Notes: generated by a model not told the origin, from the sequence alone. A DNA stretch of 64,000 nt from Sphingomonas arenae (GCF_016924655.1 NZ_JAFFJU010000002.1:930001-994000); one strand, 5' to 3'; shown: positions 10,507 through 20,491, counted from the stretch's first letter. Numbers and translations are program-made.

Positions 10507-11487
10507 CTAGATCCAGCCCCTACGCTTCAGGATCCACAGGGGAAGCACCGCGCTCAGCAGCATCACCAGCAGCGCCATCGGATAGCCCCAGACCTCGTCC
10601 AGTTCCGGCATGTGGGTGAAGTTCATGCCAAAGATTCCGGCAATCAGCGTCGGCGGCAGGAAGACGATCGCCACCCATGAAAACAGCTTCATTGCGGCAT
10701 TCTGCTCGATGCTGATCAGGCCCATGGCGGCATCAAGCTGGAAGTTCAGGTCATCGCCCAGATAGCCCGCATGATCGAGCAGCGCCGACGCGTCCGTCTG
10801 CAGGCTGACGATATGGTCCCGCTCTCCCTGGCAATCGCTCCGATGGAGGCGCTCGCTGCCGGACAGGAAACTGAGCAGCCGGATCGCGCTGACCGCCGTT
10901 TCGCGCACCCGCGCCAGCAGCGCCTGGGCTCGTCCGATCCGGGTCAGCAGCGCGGTCAGTTGTCGGGCCGGAATGCGCCGCTCGTCCATGTTCGGGGCGA
11001 AGATGATGGAGGAGACCTCCTCCATCTCGGCTCCCGAGCGCTCCAACTCGTCGGCCAGCCGGTCGATGATGGAATCGAGCAGGCGAACCAACACCGTCAG
11101 TGCATCCCGCGCCAGCGTCGGCTCGTGGTGCACATGGTTGGCGAAATCGCGAATGGGCCGGGGCGTCGCGTATCGGATGGTGACCAGCTTGCCGTCGGTC
11201 AGGACGAAGCCGATGGGCTCGGTGGTCGGCCGCCCCTCGTCGACGCCGCGCAGGGTGCTCAGCGTCATGTAGAGCACGCCGCGCTGCTCATACAGCCGGC
11301 TGGACGGTTCGATCTCGCTGAGGTCGTCGCGCGTCGGCACGGATACGCCGATGGCCTGCTCCACCAGCTTCTCCTCCTCGCGGGTTGGCTCCTCCAGGTC
11401 GATCCAGGTCGCGCCCGCCGGAATGACCTGCCCGCGGCCGGCCTCGACCAGCCCGCCGTCACAATCCGGTCCATACACGCGCAGCAT
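10507..11487 (-). CDS. CorA-family divalent cation transporter
   Basis: A 326-residue protein starting MLRVYGPDCDGG; the longer frame upstream overlaps dmeF and is rejected. The large N-terminal cytosolic domain is followed by two C-terminal membrane helices. The diagnostic GMN motif (IFGMNFTHMPEL) ends the first helix (WVAIVFLPPTLIAGIFGMN). CorA channels carry Mg2+ or other divalent ions; the ZntB branch moves Zn2+. I cannot tell which from sequence alone. It is divergent from the metal exporter dmeF, 67 bases away. Confidence 0.9.
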   Translation of the reverse strand: MLRVYGPDCDGGLVEAGRGQVIPAGATWIDLEEPTREEEKLVEQAIGVSVPTRDDLSEIEPSSRLYEQRGVLYMTLSTLRGVDEGRPTTEPIGFVLTDGKLVTIRYATPRPIRDFANHVHHEPTLARDALTVLVRLLDSIIDRLADELERSGAEMEEVSSIIFAPNMDERRIPARQLTALLTRIGRAQALLARVRETAVSAIRLLSFLSGSERLHRSDCQGERDHIVSLQTDASALLDHAGYLGDDLNFQLDAAMGLISIEQNAAMKLFSWVAIVFLPPTLIAGIFGMNFTHMPELDEVWGYPMALLVMLLSAVLPLWILKRRGWI

Positions 11488-11554
11488 GCCCCTGCTTGGA
11501 ACCGGCCGAGGCTGCTTGGCAAGCCCTCCCCGCTCGCCTAGCCAGGGGTCCGGC

Positions 11555-12451
11555 ATGACCAGCAGCCATTCCCACGATTTCCTCGGCCAAAGCCACGACC
11601 GCAACGAGCGGCGGACCCGGTGGGTGGTATTGCTGTCGGCGATCATGATGGTGGCCGAGATCACGGTCGGAACCATCACCGGCTCCATGGCGCTCACTGC
11701 CGACGGATGGCACATGGCGACCCACACGCTGGCGCTCGGCGTTGCTGCACTCGCCTACTGGCTGGCGCGACGCTGGTCCAAGGATCCGCGCTACAGCTTC
11801 GGAACGGGCAAGCTCGGCAGCCTGGCCGGTTTTGCCTCCGCGCTCGGGCTCGGGGCCGTGGCGATCGGGATTGCCGTCGAGAGCGTCAGCCGCTTCTTCG
11901 AACCCCGCACCGTCGACTATCGCGAAGCCATGGTGGTGGCGGTGATCGGCCTCCTGGTGAACCTGGTCAGCGCCGCCCTGCTGCACGAAGGCGGTCACGC
12001 GCACGACCACGACCACGATCATGATCACGGGCACCACCACGGGCACGACCACAATCTTCGCTCGGCCTACCTCCACGTCCTCGCGGACGCGCTGACGTCC
12101 GTGCTCGCCATCGCGGCGCTCGCCGCGGGCATGTTCGCCGGCTGGGGCTGGCTCGACCCCGCGGTCGGCATCGTCGGCGCGATCGTCATCATCCAGTGGA
12201 GCCTCAAGCTCCTCCAGGACACGGCCGGAGTGCTGCTCGACCGCGTTCCGGACCCGTCGCTGGAGCAGTCCATCCGCGCCCGGATCGAGAAGGGCGGCAA
12301 TGCGCGCATCACCGACTTCCACCTGTGGCAGGTCGGTCCGGGGCGCTACGCCGTTATCGTCGCCTTAACCGGCGATGTGGATAGGGGGGAGGTCTGCCGC
12401 CGCATCGGCAAGGACGCTCGCCTCGCCCACATCACGGTGGAGATCGCTTGA
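11555..12451 (+). CDS. dmeF: Cation diffusion facilitator, DmeF-like Co/Ni efflux
   Basis: A 298-residue CDF transporter that exports divalent metal in exchange for protons. It starts MTSSHSHDFLGQSH. Six membrane segments are expected. The metal site appears in MALTADGWHMATHTLAL (D and H of the HxxxD-type site) and YLHVLADALTSV. Between helices IV and V is a His/Asp-rich loop (HDHDHDHDHGHHHGHDH) typical of metal sensing or loading. The N-terminal sequence resembles DmeF rather than CzcD. Its stop overlaps the TTG start of the next gene (TTGA). Confidence 0.88.
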   Translation: MTSSHSHDFLGQSHDRNERRTRWVVLLSAIMMVAEITVGTITGSMALTADGWHMATHTLALGVAALAYWLARRWSKDPRYSFGTGKLGSLAGFASALGLGAVAIGIAVESVSRFFEPRTVDYREAMVVAVIGLLVNLVSAALLHEGGHAHDHDHDHDHGHHHGHDHNLRSAYLHVLADALTSVLAIAALAAGMFAGWGWLDPAVGIVGAIVIIQWSLKLLQDTAGVLLDRVPDPSLEQSIRARIEKGGNARITDFHLWQVGPGRYAVIVALTGDVDRGEVCRRIGKDARLAHITVEIA

Positions 12452-13026
12452 CCCGTAAGCAGCAGCGGCCCCTCTTCGCCGCCTTCGCCGTCATCCTCGT
12501 CGCCGCCGTCATCCTGTGGCTGATGGGCCGTCCGCCCATCTGCACCTGCGGGGAGATCGACCTGTGGGTGAACAGCGCCGCCAGCCCGCGCACCAGCCAG
12601 ATGCTCGCCGACTGGTATGCGCCGAGCCACATCCTGCACGGCATCATCTTCTACGCGCTGCTGACCTGGGCTTTCCGCCGCTGGAGCGTGCAACGCCGTT
12701 TCCTGGCCGCCACCCTCATGGAGGTCGCATGGGAGATCGTCGAGAACTCCCCGATCATCATCGACCGCTACCGCGAGGCGACCGCGGCCGTCGGCTACAC
12801 CGGCGACAGCATCCTCAACTCGGTGAGCGACATCGCCATGATGGGCATTGGCTTCTTTCTCGCCCGAAAGCTGCCGATCTGGGCAATTTTGGGCCTGATT
12901 GTCGCACTGGAAGTGATTCCACTGCTCATTATCCGCGACAATTTGTCACTCAACGTGTTGATGCTGCTTGCGCCCGACCCCGCGATCAAGGCGTGGCAGG
13001 CCGGCCCGCCGCTGCTTTCCTTCTAG
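12448..13026 (+). CDS. DUF2585 / UPF0314 membrane protein
   Basis: A 192-residue protein with about four membrane segments. It starts with TTG overlapping the dmeF stop; the next in-frame ATG would remove the first helix. Conserved blocks include PPICTCGEIDLW, SQMLADWYAPSHILHG, EVAWEIVENSPIIIDRYR and GDSILNSVSDIAMM, matching the alphaproteobacterial UPF0314 family of unknown function. Coupled translation with a metal exporter hints at a metal or envelope role, but that is inference. Confidence 0.85.
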   Translation: MTRKQQRPLFAAFAVILVAAVILWLMGRPPICTCGEIDLWVNSAASPRTSQMLADWYAPSHILHGIIFYALLTWAFRRWSVQRRFLAATLMEVAWEIVENSPIIIDRYREATAAVGYTGDSILNSVSDIAMMGIGFFLARKLPIWAILGLIVALEVIPLLIIRDNLSLNVLMLLAPDPAIKAWQAGPPLLSF

Positions 13027-13093
13027 GCGGCGCACCGCGCAAGCTTTCCCCGCACGCAGCCGCTAAGTGCCGGGAGAAAGGACCGAATCACCC

Positions 13094-13612
13094 ATGCGCC
13101 ACCTGCCCGTAGCCCTTCTCGTCACCGCCCTCACCCCCACCACCGCCCATGCCGGGGAACTGTTCGGCGGCGTCTACAAGCACGCCGTCGATACTCCCCT
13201 CAGCCTCAGCGGCGGCGATGAAAAAGGCGTGGATTTTCAATTAGGTTACCGGTTCGATGGCCTCGGCCGGACGGGATTGCAGCCCTACGCCTTCGCCGCC
13301 CTGAACAGCGCTGGCGACACCCACTATGCCGCCGCCGGCATCAGCTATCGCTTTGGCCGCAAAGTCTTTTTGCGGCCCGGCGTCGGCCTCGCCGTCCACA
13401 CCGGCTCCGCTCGCGAGTTCGACCGACCAGGCAACGGCGAGATCGAGTTCGGCAGCCGCATCCTGTTCGAACCCGAACTTGGGCTCGGCTACCAGGCCAA
13501 CGAGCGCCTCAGCCTCGAGGCCAGCTGGGTCCACATGAGCCACGCCGCCCTGTTTAGCGGCCAGAATCCAGGCATCGACAACATCGGTGTCCGGCTGAAC
13601 TGGAGGCTCTAA
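13094..13612 (+). CDS. Lipid A 3-O-deacylase-like (PagL / acyloxyacyl hydrolase)
   Basis: A 172-residue outer-membrane barrel protein with signal peptide MRHLPVALLVTALTPTTAHA. The shorter start is chosen because the signal begins there. The C-terminal region SWVHMSHAALFSGQNPGIDNIG carries the His-Ser active-site pair of PagL (HxS...NPG), and the last residue pattern (LNWRL) fits a barrel end. PagL removes an acyl chain from lipid A or related lipids in the outer membrane. Many sphingomonads make sphingolipids instead of lipid A, so the substrate is uncertain. Confidence 0.78.
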   Translation: MRHLPVALLVTALTPTTAHAGELFGGVYKHAVDTPLSLSGGDEKGVDFQLGYRFDGLGRTGLQPYAFAALNSAGDTHYAAAGISYRFGRKVFLRPGVGLAVHTGSAREFDRPGNGEIEFGSRILFEPELGLGYQANERLSLEASWVHMSHAALFSGQNPGIDNIGVRLNWRL

Positions 13613-13618
13613 TCTATC

Positions 13619-13709
13619 CGTCACTCCCGCGAAGGCGGGAGTCCATCTCCAGGCCGCTCGCACGAGCGCACCGTGCGGAGATGGATCCCCGCCTTCGCGG
13701 GGATGACGG
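13619..13709. repeat. Palindromic (REP-like) double-hairpin repeat
   Basis: Two inverted arms of about 33 bases (13619-13651 and 13677-13709). Each arm is itself a hairpin: ACTCCCGC/GCGGGAGT on the left and ATCCCCGC/GCGGGGAT on the right. The arms differ at four places that keep both internal stems paired. The element lies between convergent genes and may end transcription both ways. Confidence 0.8.
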
Positions 13710-13718
13710 TACAAGAGC

Positions 13719-15113
<1,395 letters not shown>

Positions 15114-15142
15114 ATGGTTCCTTTCGTCACCCCGATCCTGAG

Positions 15143-15194
15143 CCGGGGTCCGCCTGTTCTTCTGGCGTGCGGGGTGAAGGAAGGCGGACCCCGG
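15143..15194. repeat. Inverted repeat upstream of fumC
   Basis: A perfect 13-bp inverted repeat, CCGGGGTCCGCCT with AGGCGGACCCCGG, separated by 26 bases. It is flanked by CCTGAG/TCCTGAG motifs seen in the other intergenic repeats of this window. Confidence 0.7.
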
Positions 15195-15242
15195 ATCAAG
15201 CCTGTCCTGAGTTAATCGACGGGGCTCAGGGTAATGCCTACG

Positions 15243-15734
15243 TCACTTCTTCCGCGTGAAATCCACCGAGACGACGTTCGAGCCATCCTCGGCCGGCTTG
15301 GCCGCGGGCTCAACGGGCACGTCGTTCTCAGGAGCGTCATGCTCCTCATGGCTGCCGTCCGCGCCATGCGCCTGGAACTTGAGGCTGAAATCGACGGCCG
15401 GGTCGACGAAGTCCGTCACCGCCGCGAACGGCACCCGCAGCGTCGAGGGCACGCCCCCGAATGACAGCCCCACCGTGAAATGGTCCTTCGCCACCTTCAG
15501 GTCCCAGAAACGGTGCTGGATGACGATGGTCATCTCGTCCGGGAACCGCTGGGCGAGGTGCTTCGGAATATCGACTCCCGGCATCCGAGTCTTGAACGTG
15601 ATGTAGAAGTGGTGCCCGCCCGGCAGGGCACCGCCGCGCTCCACCTCGCTCAGCACGCGGCCGACCACATCGCGCAGCGCTTCCTGGACGATCTCGTCGT
15701 AGGGAATCAGGCTCTCGGGCGTCTCGTCGGTCAT
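15243..15734 (-). CDS. sspB: SspB-family ClpXP adaptor
   Basis: A 163-residue protein starting MTDETPESLIPYDEIV. The central fold is typical of alphaproteobacterial SspB (PGGHHFYITFKT, IPKHLAQRFPDEMTIVIQHRF, FTVGLSFGG). An acidic flexible tail ends in VVSVDFTRKK, the expected ClpX-binding tail. SspB delivers ssrA-tagged and other substrates to the ClpXP protease. It is divergent from a HIT gene, with 48 bases between the starts. Confidence 0.9.
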   Translation of the reverse strand: MTDETPESLIPYDEIVQEALRDVVGRVLSEVERGGALPGGHHFYITFKTRMPGVDIPKHLAQRFPDEMTIVIQHRFWDLKVAKDHFTVGLSFGGVPSTLRVPFAAVTDFVDPAVDFSLKFQAHGADGSHEEHDAPENDVPVEPAAKPAEDGSNVVSVDFTRKK

Positions 15735-15744
15735 CGGGACTCGT

Positions 15745-15770
15745 GGTAGCGGGGTGAGAAACAGCGTCAA
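15745..15770 (-). promoter_or_regulatory. Promoter of sspB
   Basis: TTGACG, 14 bases, GCTACC on the minus strand, close to the Caulobacter housekeeping consensus. The -10 box lies about 10 bases before the start codon, so the leader would be very short. Confidence 0.45.
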
Positions 15771-15782
15771 CCGGGGAAGTCC

Positions 15783-16160
15783 ATGCCGATCGATCACACG
15801 CAGCCTTACGACGACAGCAACATCTTCGCCCGCATCCTGCGCGGCGAGCTGCCGAACAAGACGGTGCTCGAGACCGAGCACAGCCTGGCCTTCCACGACA
15901 TCAACCCGCTGGCCCCGATTCACGTGCTGGTGATCCCCAAGGGGGCCTACGTCAGCTGGGACGACTTCAGCGCCCGCGCGTCGGATGCGGAGCTGGCGGA
16001 TTTCTCCCGCGCTATCGGGGAGGTCGCGCGTCAGGTCGGGGCGAGCGCGCAGGGCTACCGGCTGCTCGCGAATGCGGGCAAGCGGGCCGGACAGGAGGTG
16101 CCGCACCTCCACGTCCACGTGTTCGGCGGCCAGCCGCTGGGGCCGATGCTGGCGCGCTGA
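15783..16160 (+). CDS. HIT-family nucleotide hydrolase (HinT-like)
   Basis: A 125-residue histidine-triad protein. The catalytic motif HLHVHVFGG is present near the C terminus, with upstream IFARILRGELP and HVLVIPKGAYVSWDD. HinT-type enzymes hydrolyse aminoacyl- or other nucleoside phosphoramidates in the cytosol. The start ATG follows GGGGAAG. It is a single gene, divergent from sspB. Confidence 0.9.
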   Translation: MPIDHTQPYDDSNIFARILRGELPNKTVLETEHSLAFHDINPLAPIHVLVIPKGAYVSWDDFSARASDAELADFSRAIGEVARQVGASAQGYRLLANAGKRAGQEVPHLHVHVFGGQPLGPMLAR

Positions 16161-16176
16161 CATTGTATCGGAGGGA

Positions 16177-16202
16177 TTGCGCCGTGCGGAGTTGCCGCTA
16201 GG
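16177..16202 (+). promoter_or_regulatory. Promoter of the APC permease gene
   Basis: TTGCGC, 14 bases, GCTAGG. It is placed about 42 bases upstream of the ATG at 16245. Confidence 0.4.
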
Positions 16203-16244
16203 CTCCGCGCCACACGGGGACGTACCTCAAGGGGAAGAAGAATT

Positions 16245-17819
16245 ATGGCGACTGCACCGCCCAAAGGGCTGCTCGGCCGCATGTCGATGCGCAAGAGTGT
16301 TGAACAGGTCCAGCGGGAAACCCAGACGAGTGAACTGAAGCGCTCGCTCGGGCCCTGGAACCTTGTTCTGCTCGGCATCGGCTGCATCATCGGGGCGGGC
16401 ATCTTCGTCCGGACCGGCAACGCGGCCGCGCTGCACGCTGGACCGGCGGTGCTGATCTCCTTCGTGATCGCCGGCATCGTCTGCGCCTTCGCGGGCCTGT
16501 GTTATGCCGAACTCTCCTCGACCCTGCCGGTCTCCGGGTCCGCCTACACCTACAGCTACACGACCTTGGGCGAGTTTGCGGCCTGGATCATGGGATCGCT
16601 GTTGCTGCTCGAATATGGCCTTGCCGCTTCCGTCGTTGCAGTCGGCTGGTCCGGCTACATGGTCAGTCTGCTCGGGGACATCGGCATCATCGTGCCGGCG
16701 ACGCTCACCGGGCCGGCCGGACATCTGAAGGAACTAGCGGACGGGACCACCATCACCACGGTCTTCAACCTGCCGGCCTTCCTGGTCTGCCTCGCTCTCT
16801 CGCTCTTGCTCGTGCTCGGCGTAAGCGAGTCCGCGAAGGTCAACAACCTCATCGTCGGGATCAAGGTCTCGGTGCTGGTCGCCTTCATTGTCGTGGGCGG
16901 GATCATGATCCTGTCGAACTGGTCGCAGTTCGCGCCGAACTGGGATCCGTTCATCCCGGAACCGACCGGTGAGAAGGGCGAGTTCGGCTGGGGCGGCATC
17001 CTGCGCGCCGCTTCCATCGTCTTCTTCGCCTACATCGGGTTCGAAGCAGTTTCCACCGCAGGACAGGAAGCCAAGGATCCGGCGAAGGACATGCCGTTCG
17101 GCATTATCGGATCGCTGGTCGCCTGCACCATCATCTATATCCTTGTCTCGATCGTCCTGACCCTGATCGTGCCTTACACCGACCTCAACGTGCCCGATCC
17201 GGTCGCAGTGGCGGTGGACGCGTTCGGTCCGGAATGGGCGTGGTTCGCAGCGACCATCAAGGTTGGCGCAATCATCGGCCTCACCTCGGTCATTCTGGTG
17301 TTGATGTACGGCCAAACCCGCATCTTCTACACCATGGCGCGCGACGGCCTCCTGCCACGAGTCTTCTCCCGGGTGCATCCGAAGTTCCGCACCCCGTGGG
17401 TGAACACGTTGCTGGTCGGAATGATCGTCGCAGTGGCCGCGGGCTTCTTCGACATCAACACACTTGGCGACATGACGTCCGTGGGAACGCTTGCGGCATT
17501 CGGTATCGTCTGCCTGACGGTGATCTGGCTGCGCACCACCCATCCGGAGATCCCGCGGGGATATCGCGTGCCGCTCTACCCGGTGGTTCCGGCGCTCGGC
17601 ATCCTGAGCTGCTTCGCGCTGATCTTCACCGTGGAGACGCGGGTGCTGATCTTCTTCGGATGGTTCGTGGTCGGAGCGGTCGTGCTCTACTTCGTCTACG
17701 GGATGCACAATTCGGAACTGGCCAAGGGCCATCGCGTCACCGATGCGGACGACCAGTTGCCCATCTATCCGGAGGACGCTCCGCTGGGGCCAGATGGCAA
17801 GCCGGTGGTCCGCCCGTAA
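16245..17819 (+). CDS. Amino acid permease, APC superfamily
   Basis: A 524-residue inner-membrane transporter with about 12 helices. The first helix carries GIGCIIGAGIFVRTG, the substrate-binding GxG bend of APC carriers. FAYIGFEAVSTAGQEAKDP in helix VI is typical of the cationic amino acid transporter (YfnA/YhdG, SLC7-like) group. The C-terminal tail is hydrophilic. The exact substrate cannot be read from sequence. A strong bidirectional hairpin follows the gene. Confidence 0.88.
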   Translation: MATAPPKGLLGRMSMRKSVEQVQRETQTSELKRSLGPWNLVLLGIGCIIGAGIFVRTGNAAALHAGPAVLISFVIAGIVCAFAGLCYAELSSTLPVSGSAYTYSYTTLGEFAAWIMGSLLLLEYGLAASVVAVGWSGYMVSLLGDIGIIVPATLTGPAGHLKELADGTTITTVFNLPAFLVCLALSLLLVLGVSESAKVNNLIVGIKVSVLVAFIVVGGIMILSNWSQFAPNWDPFIPEPTGEKGEFGWGGILRAASIVFFAYIGFEAVSTAGQEAKDPAKDMPFGIIGSLVACTIIYILVSIVLTLIVPYTDLNVPDPVAVAVDAFGPEWAWFAATIKVGAIIGLTSVILVLMYGQTRIFYTMARDGLLPRVFSRVHPKFRTPWVNTLLVGMIVAVAAGFFDINTLGDMTSVGTLAAFGIVCLTVIWLRTTHPEIPRGYRVPLYPVVPALGILSCFALIFTVETRVLIFFGWFVVGAVVLYFVYGMHNSELAKGHRVTDADDQLPIYPEDAPLGPDGKPVVRP

Positions 17820-17840
17820 CGGCTGGAGACCGGCTGAAAG

Positions 17841-17876
17841 AAGAAGGGCGGCTCCAGCGATGGAGCCGCCCTTCTT
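17841..17876. terminator. Bidirectional intrinsic terminator
   Basis: A perfect 16-bp stem (AAGAAGGGCGGCTCCA with its complement) and GCGA loop, flanked by A-rich and T-rich ends. It sits between the stops of the convergent permease and kinase genes. Confidence 0.88.
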
Positions 17877-17885
17877 CGTTTCGGA

Positions 17886-18878
17886 TTACAGGATGCCGGC
17901 CGCGAGCGCCTTCAGGTCCTGCTCCGGCCGCGCACCGTAGTGCTGGATCACTTCGGCCGCGGCGATCGCGCCGAGCTTCAGCGATGGCTCGAGCCCGAGT
18001 CCCCGTGCCTGCCCGGCCAGGAAACCCGCCGCGAAGAGGTCGCCGGCACCTGTCGTGTCGACCAGCCGATCGATCGGCTCGGCCGGCACAGTGGCATGCT
18101 CTCCCTTCGCGAGCGCCACCGCGCCCTGCTCGCTGCGGGTCACGACCAGCAGCGGCACCTTGGGGGCGAGCGCCTGCAACCCCGCGTCAAACGCGCTTTC
18201 GCCCGTCATGGCGGCAAGCTCCGCCTCGTTCGCGAACAGGATATCGATGCGCCGCTCTTCGATGAGGCGCCAGAAGTCGGCCTTGTGCCGGTCGACGCAG
18301 AAGGTATCGGATAGAGTGAAGGCCACCTTGCGCCCGGCTCCGCGCGCCGCGTCGATGGCCGCTTCCATCGCCGCCCGCGGAGCCGGCGGGTCCCACAGAT
18401 ATCCCTCCAGATAGAGGATGGCCGCATCGGCCACATGGCTTGGGTCGATGTCTCGCTCCTCAAGCTGCTGCGCTGCGCCAAGGAAGGTGTTCATCGTGCG
18501 CTGGGCATCCGGCGTGACCAGGATCAGGCAACGGGCAGTCGCCCCGACGTCGCTGCGCGCAGGCGTATCGAACTCCACTCCCAGGCTCCGGATGTCGTGC
18601 CGGTAGATGGCGCCGAGCTGGTCAACGGCAACCTGGCCGATGAAGCCTGCCTTGATCCCCAGTGCTGCAAGCCCTGCCGCGGTATTGCCGGCCGACCCGC
18701 CGCTCGCCTCGCGGCCCGGGCCCATCAGCCTGTACAGGCGCTCCGCCTCCGCCTCGTCGATCAGCCGCATGCTGCCCTTCGCCAGTCCCTGCGCGTCGAG
18801 AAACGCATCCTCGGCATCGGCGATGACGTCGACGATCGCGTTGCCGATGGCGAGCACGTCGAGGCGAGGCTGGGTCAT
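17886..18878 (-). CDS. Adenosine kinase (PfkB/ribokinase family)
   Basis: A 330-residue sugar/nucleoside kinase. The N-terminal block LAIGNAIVDVIADAED and GGSAGNTAAGLAALG bind the ribose. The C-terminal DTTGAGDLFAAGFLAG holds the anion hole and catalytic Asp. The sequence fits the alphaproteobacterial adenosine-kinase branch, which salvages adenosine to AMP. Another nucleoside or sugar substrate cannot be ruled out. A promoter match lies at 18916-18942. Confidence 0.85.
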   Translation of the reverse strand: MTQPRLDVLAIGNAIVDVIADAEDAFLDAQGLAKGSMRLIDEAEAERLYRLMGPGREASGGSAGNTAAGLAALGIKAGFIGQVAVDQLGAIYRHDIRSLGVEFDTPARSDVGATARCLILVTPDAQRTMNTFLGAAQQLEERDIDPSHVADAAILYLEGYLWDPPAPRAAMEAAIDAARGAGRKVAFTLSDTFCVDRHKADFWRLIEERRIDILFANEAELAAMTGESAFDAGLQALAPKVPLLVVTRSEQGAVALAKGEHATVPAEPIDRLVDTTGAGDLFAAGFLAGQARGLGLEPSLKLGAIAAAEVIQHYGARPEQDLKALAAGIL

Positions 18879-18915
18879 GAAGGGTCCTGCTGAGCTGTCG
18901 AAAGAAAGCGCGCGC

Positions 18916-18942
18916 GGTAGCGGCGGCTGCCCGGCTGGGCAA
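18916..18942 (-). promoter_or_regulatory. Promoter of the adenosine kinase gene
   Basis: TTGCCC, 15 bases, GCTACC on the minus strand. It lies directly beside the palindromic repeat at 18947. Confidence 0.45.
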
Positions 18943-18946
18943 GGAA

Positions 18947-19054
18947 GCGCTCACATGCCCTGTCCTGAGCGACCCCGCAGGACGAGCCGCAGGAACTGGT
19001 CGAAAGGTGGGCCCATCATGCCGAACCACCCTTCGACAAGCTCGGGGTGAGCGC
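18947..19054. repeat. Long imperfect inverted repeat
   Basis: The ends GCGCTCAC and GTGAGCGC are perfect inverses. The inner parts GGTCGAAAGGTGG and CCACCCTTCGAC also pair imperfectly. It belongs to the CACCC...TCGAAGGGTG repeat family found elsewhere in the window. It fills nearly all the space between the kinase promoter and the next start codon. Confidence 0.65.
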
Positions 19055-19060
19055 TATGGG

Positions 19061-19426
19061 ATGCTCATGCGCCTTATCGTTACCGCCGCTCTGTACCTTG
19101 CTCTTGCCGCTTGCGCCACTCGCCCACCGGCACCGGTGGAACAGCCTCGCCCGGCGCCCCAGCCCGGCCCGAGGGTCAGCGGCGACCTGATCGGGCTGAC
19201 CGTGAACGAGCTCGGCCAACGTTTCGGCCAGCCGACGTTCCAGGTCCGCGAAGGGCCAGGACTCAAGCTGCAGTGGAGCGGTGGCGGCTGCGTGCTCGAC
19301 GTGTTCCTCTACACGCCCGCGGACGGCCGCGGCGCCGAACGGGTAACTTACGTGGATGCCCGCCGCCCGACCGGCGACCCGACGGATCAGGCCGCGTGCA
19401 TCGCAGCGATCGACGCCGCCGCCTGA
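19061..19426 (+). CDS. Small lipoprotein, possibly BamE/SmpA-like fold
   Basis: A 121-residue predicted lipoprotein. The start is ATG at 19061 (or 19067). The signal peptide ends in LAAC, giving a lipid-modified cysteine. The mature protein has a Pro-rich linker, then LIGLTVNELGQRFGQPTFQ, LKLQWSGGGCVLDVFLY and ERVTYVDAR. A helix (GxTxxELxxxFGxP) followed by beta strands is how SmpA/OmlA (BamE) domains look, but this is fold-level inference. Its 3' end overlaps convergent queG by 40 bases. Confidence 0.7.
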   Translation: MLMRLIVTAALYLALAACATRPPAPVEQPRPAPQPGPRVSGDLIGLTVNELGQRFGQPTFQVREGPGLKLQWSGGGCVLDVFLYTPADGRGAERVTYVDARRPTGDPTDQAACIAAIDAAA

Positions 19427-20466
19427 AGCCGCGTCAGCGCCCAGTTCGCTGCTTCCGCTACCACCGGGTCCTCATCACGAGTGAGTGCCTGAACGCCGGT
19501 CAGCAGACGCATGTCGCCGCTGTTCCCGGCTGAGATCAGGCAATTGCGCAGGAACCGCTTCACCCCGATCCGCTTGATGGGCGAGCCTGCAAACAGCTCG
19601 CGAAAGCTCGCATCGTCCAGCGCCAGCAAGTCGGCGAGCCTTGGTGCAGCCAGCTCCGCGCGCGGCAGGAACGCCTTGTTCGCCTGCGCCGCCGCAGCGA
19701 ACCGGTTCCACGGGCAAGCTGCCAGGCAATCGTCGCAGCCGTAGATGCGGTTGCCCATGGCCTCGCGAAACTCGAGCGGGATGGGACCATCATGCTCGAT
19801 CGTCAGGTATGAGATGCACCGCCGCGCATCGATCCTGCCCGGTCCGTCGAACGCGGCCGTCGGGCAGGCCTGGAGGCATCGGGTACAGCTGCCGCAATGA
19901 ACCTGCGGGTCCAGCGGCGGGTCGGGCTCCAGCTCCAGTTCGGTGAATATGATGCCCAGAAATGTCCAGTTGCCGTGCTCACGGGACACGAGGTTGGTGT
20001 GCTTGCCCTGCCAGCCGATCCCCGCGGCGGCGGACAGCGGTTTTTCCATCACCGGGGCCGTGTCGACGAACACCTTCAGTTCGGACGGCACCGCATCGAT
20101 GATGAACCGCGCGAGGGCCTTCAGCGCCTTCTTGACCGTCTTGTGATAATCGCCGCCCTGCGCATAGACGCTGATGCGACCGATATCCGGTTCGGCGCCC
20201 AGTCGGCGGGGGTCTTCTGCGGGCGCATAGCTCATCGCGAGCGCGATCACGCTTCGCGCTTCCGGCCACAGAGCCTGCGGGTGGGCCCGCTGGTCGGCGC
20301 GCTCCTCCATCCAGCCCATGGTGCCATGCCGTCCCGCGGCGATCCACCGCCGCAATTCGTCGCCGACGCCCGGCACCGCATCGGCGCGCGTGAAGCCACA
20401 GGAAACGAAGCCGAGCCGCTTCGCCTCCGCTCGTATCGCTTCCTTAAGGCTTGCCGAGTCAGACAC
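19387..20466 (-). CDS. queG: Epoxyqueuosine reductase
   Basis: A 359-residue cobalamin and iron-sulfur enzyme that makes the last step of queuosine in tRNA. Two 4Fe-4S clusters are shown by CGSCTRCLQACPTAAF and CDDCLAACPWNRF. A C-terminal HEAT-like stretch with LRNCLISAGNSGD follows. The N terminus LGFVSCGFTRAD and the MSYAP block are typical. No other queuosine genes are visible in the window. Confidence 0.95.
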   Translation of the reverse strand: MSDSASLKEAIRAEAKRLGFVSCGFTRADAVPGVGDELRRWIAAGRHGTMGWMEERADQRAHPQALWPEARSVIALAMSYAPAEDPRRLGAEPDIGRISVYAQGGDYHKTVKKALKALARFIIDAVPSELKVFVDTAPVMEKPLSAAAGIGWQGKHTNLVSREHGNWTFLGIIFTELELEPDPPLDPQVHCGSCTRCLQACPTAAFDGPGRIDARRCISYLTIEHDGPIPLEFREAMGNRIYGCDDCLAACPWNRFAAAAQANKAFLPRAELAAPRLADLLALDDASFRELFAGSPIKRIGVKRFLRNCLISAGNSGDMRLLTGVQALTRDEDPVVAEAANWALTRLQAAASIAAMHAA

Positions 20467-20491
20467 CGGTCTCCACTACTCCACCTGTCCT

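Noticed and set aside
13619-13709. CRISPR-like reading of the paired palindromes.
   Set aside because: Only two arms in inverted orientation, no regular spacers and no cas genes; it is a palindromic intergenic repeat.
16734-17732. A 332-codon frame opposite the APC permease gene.
   Set aside because: Antisense shadow of a membrane protein gene; charged low-complexity sequence with no domain.
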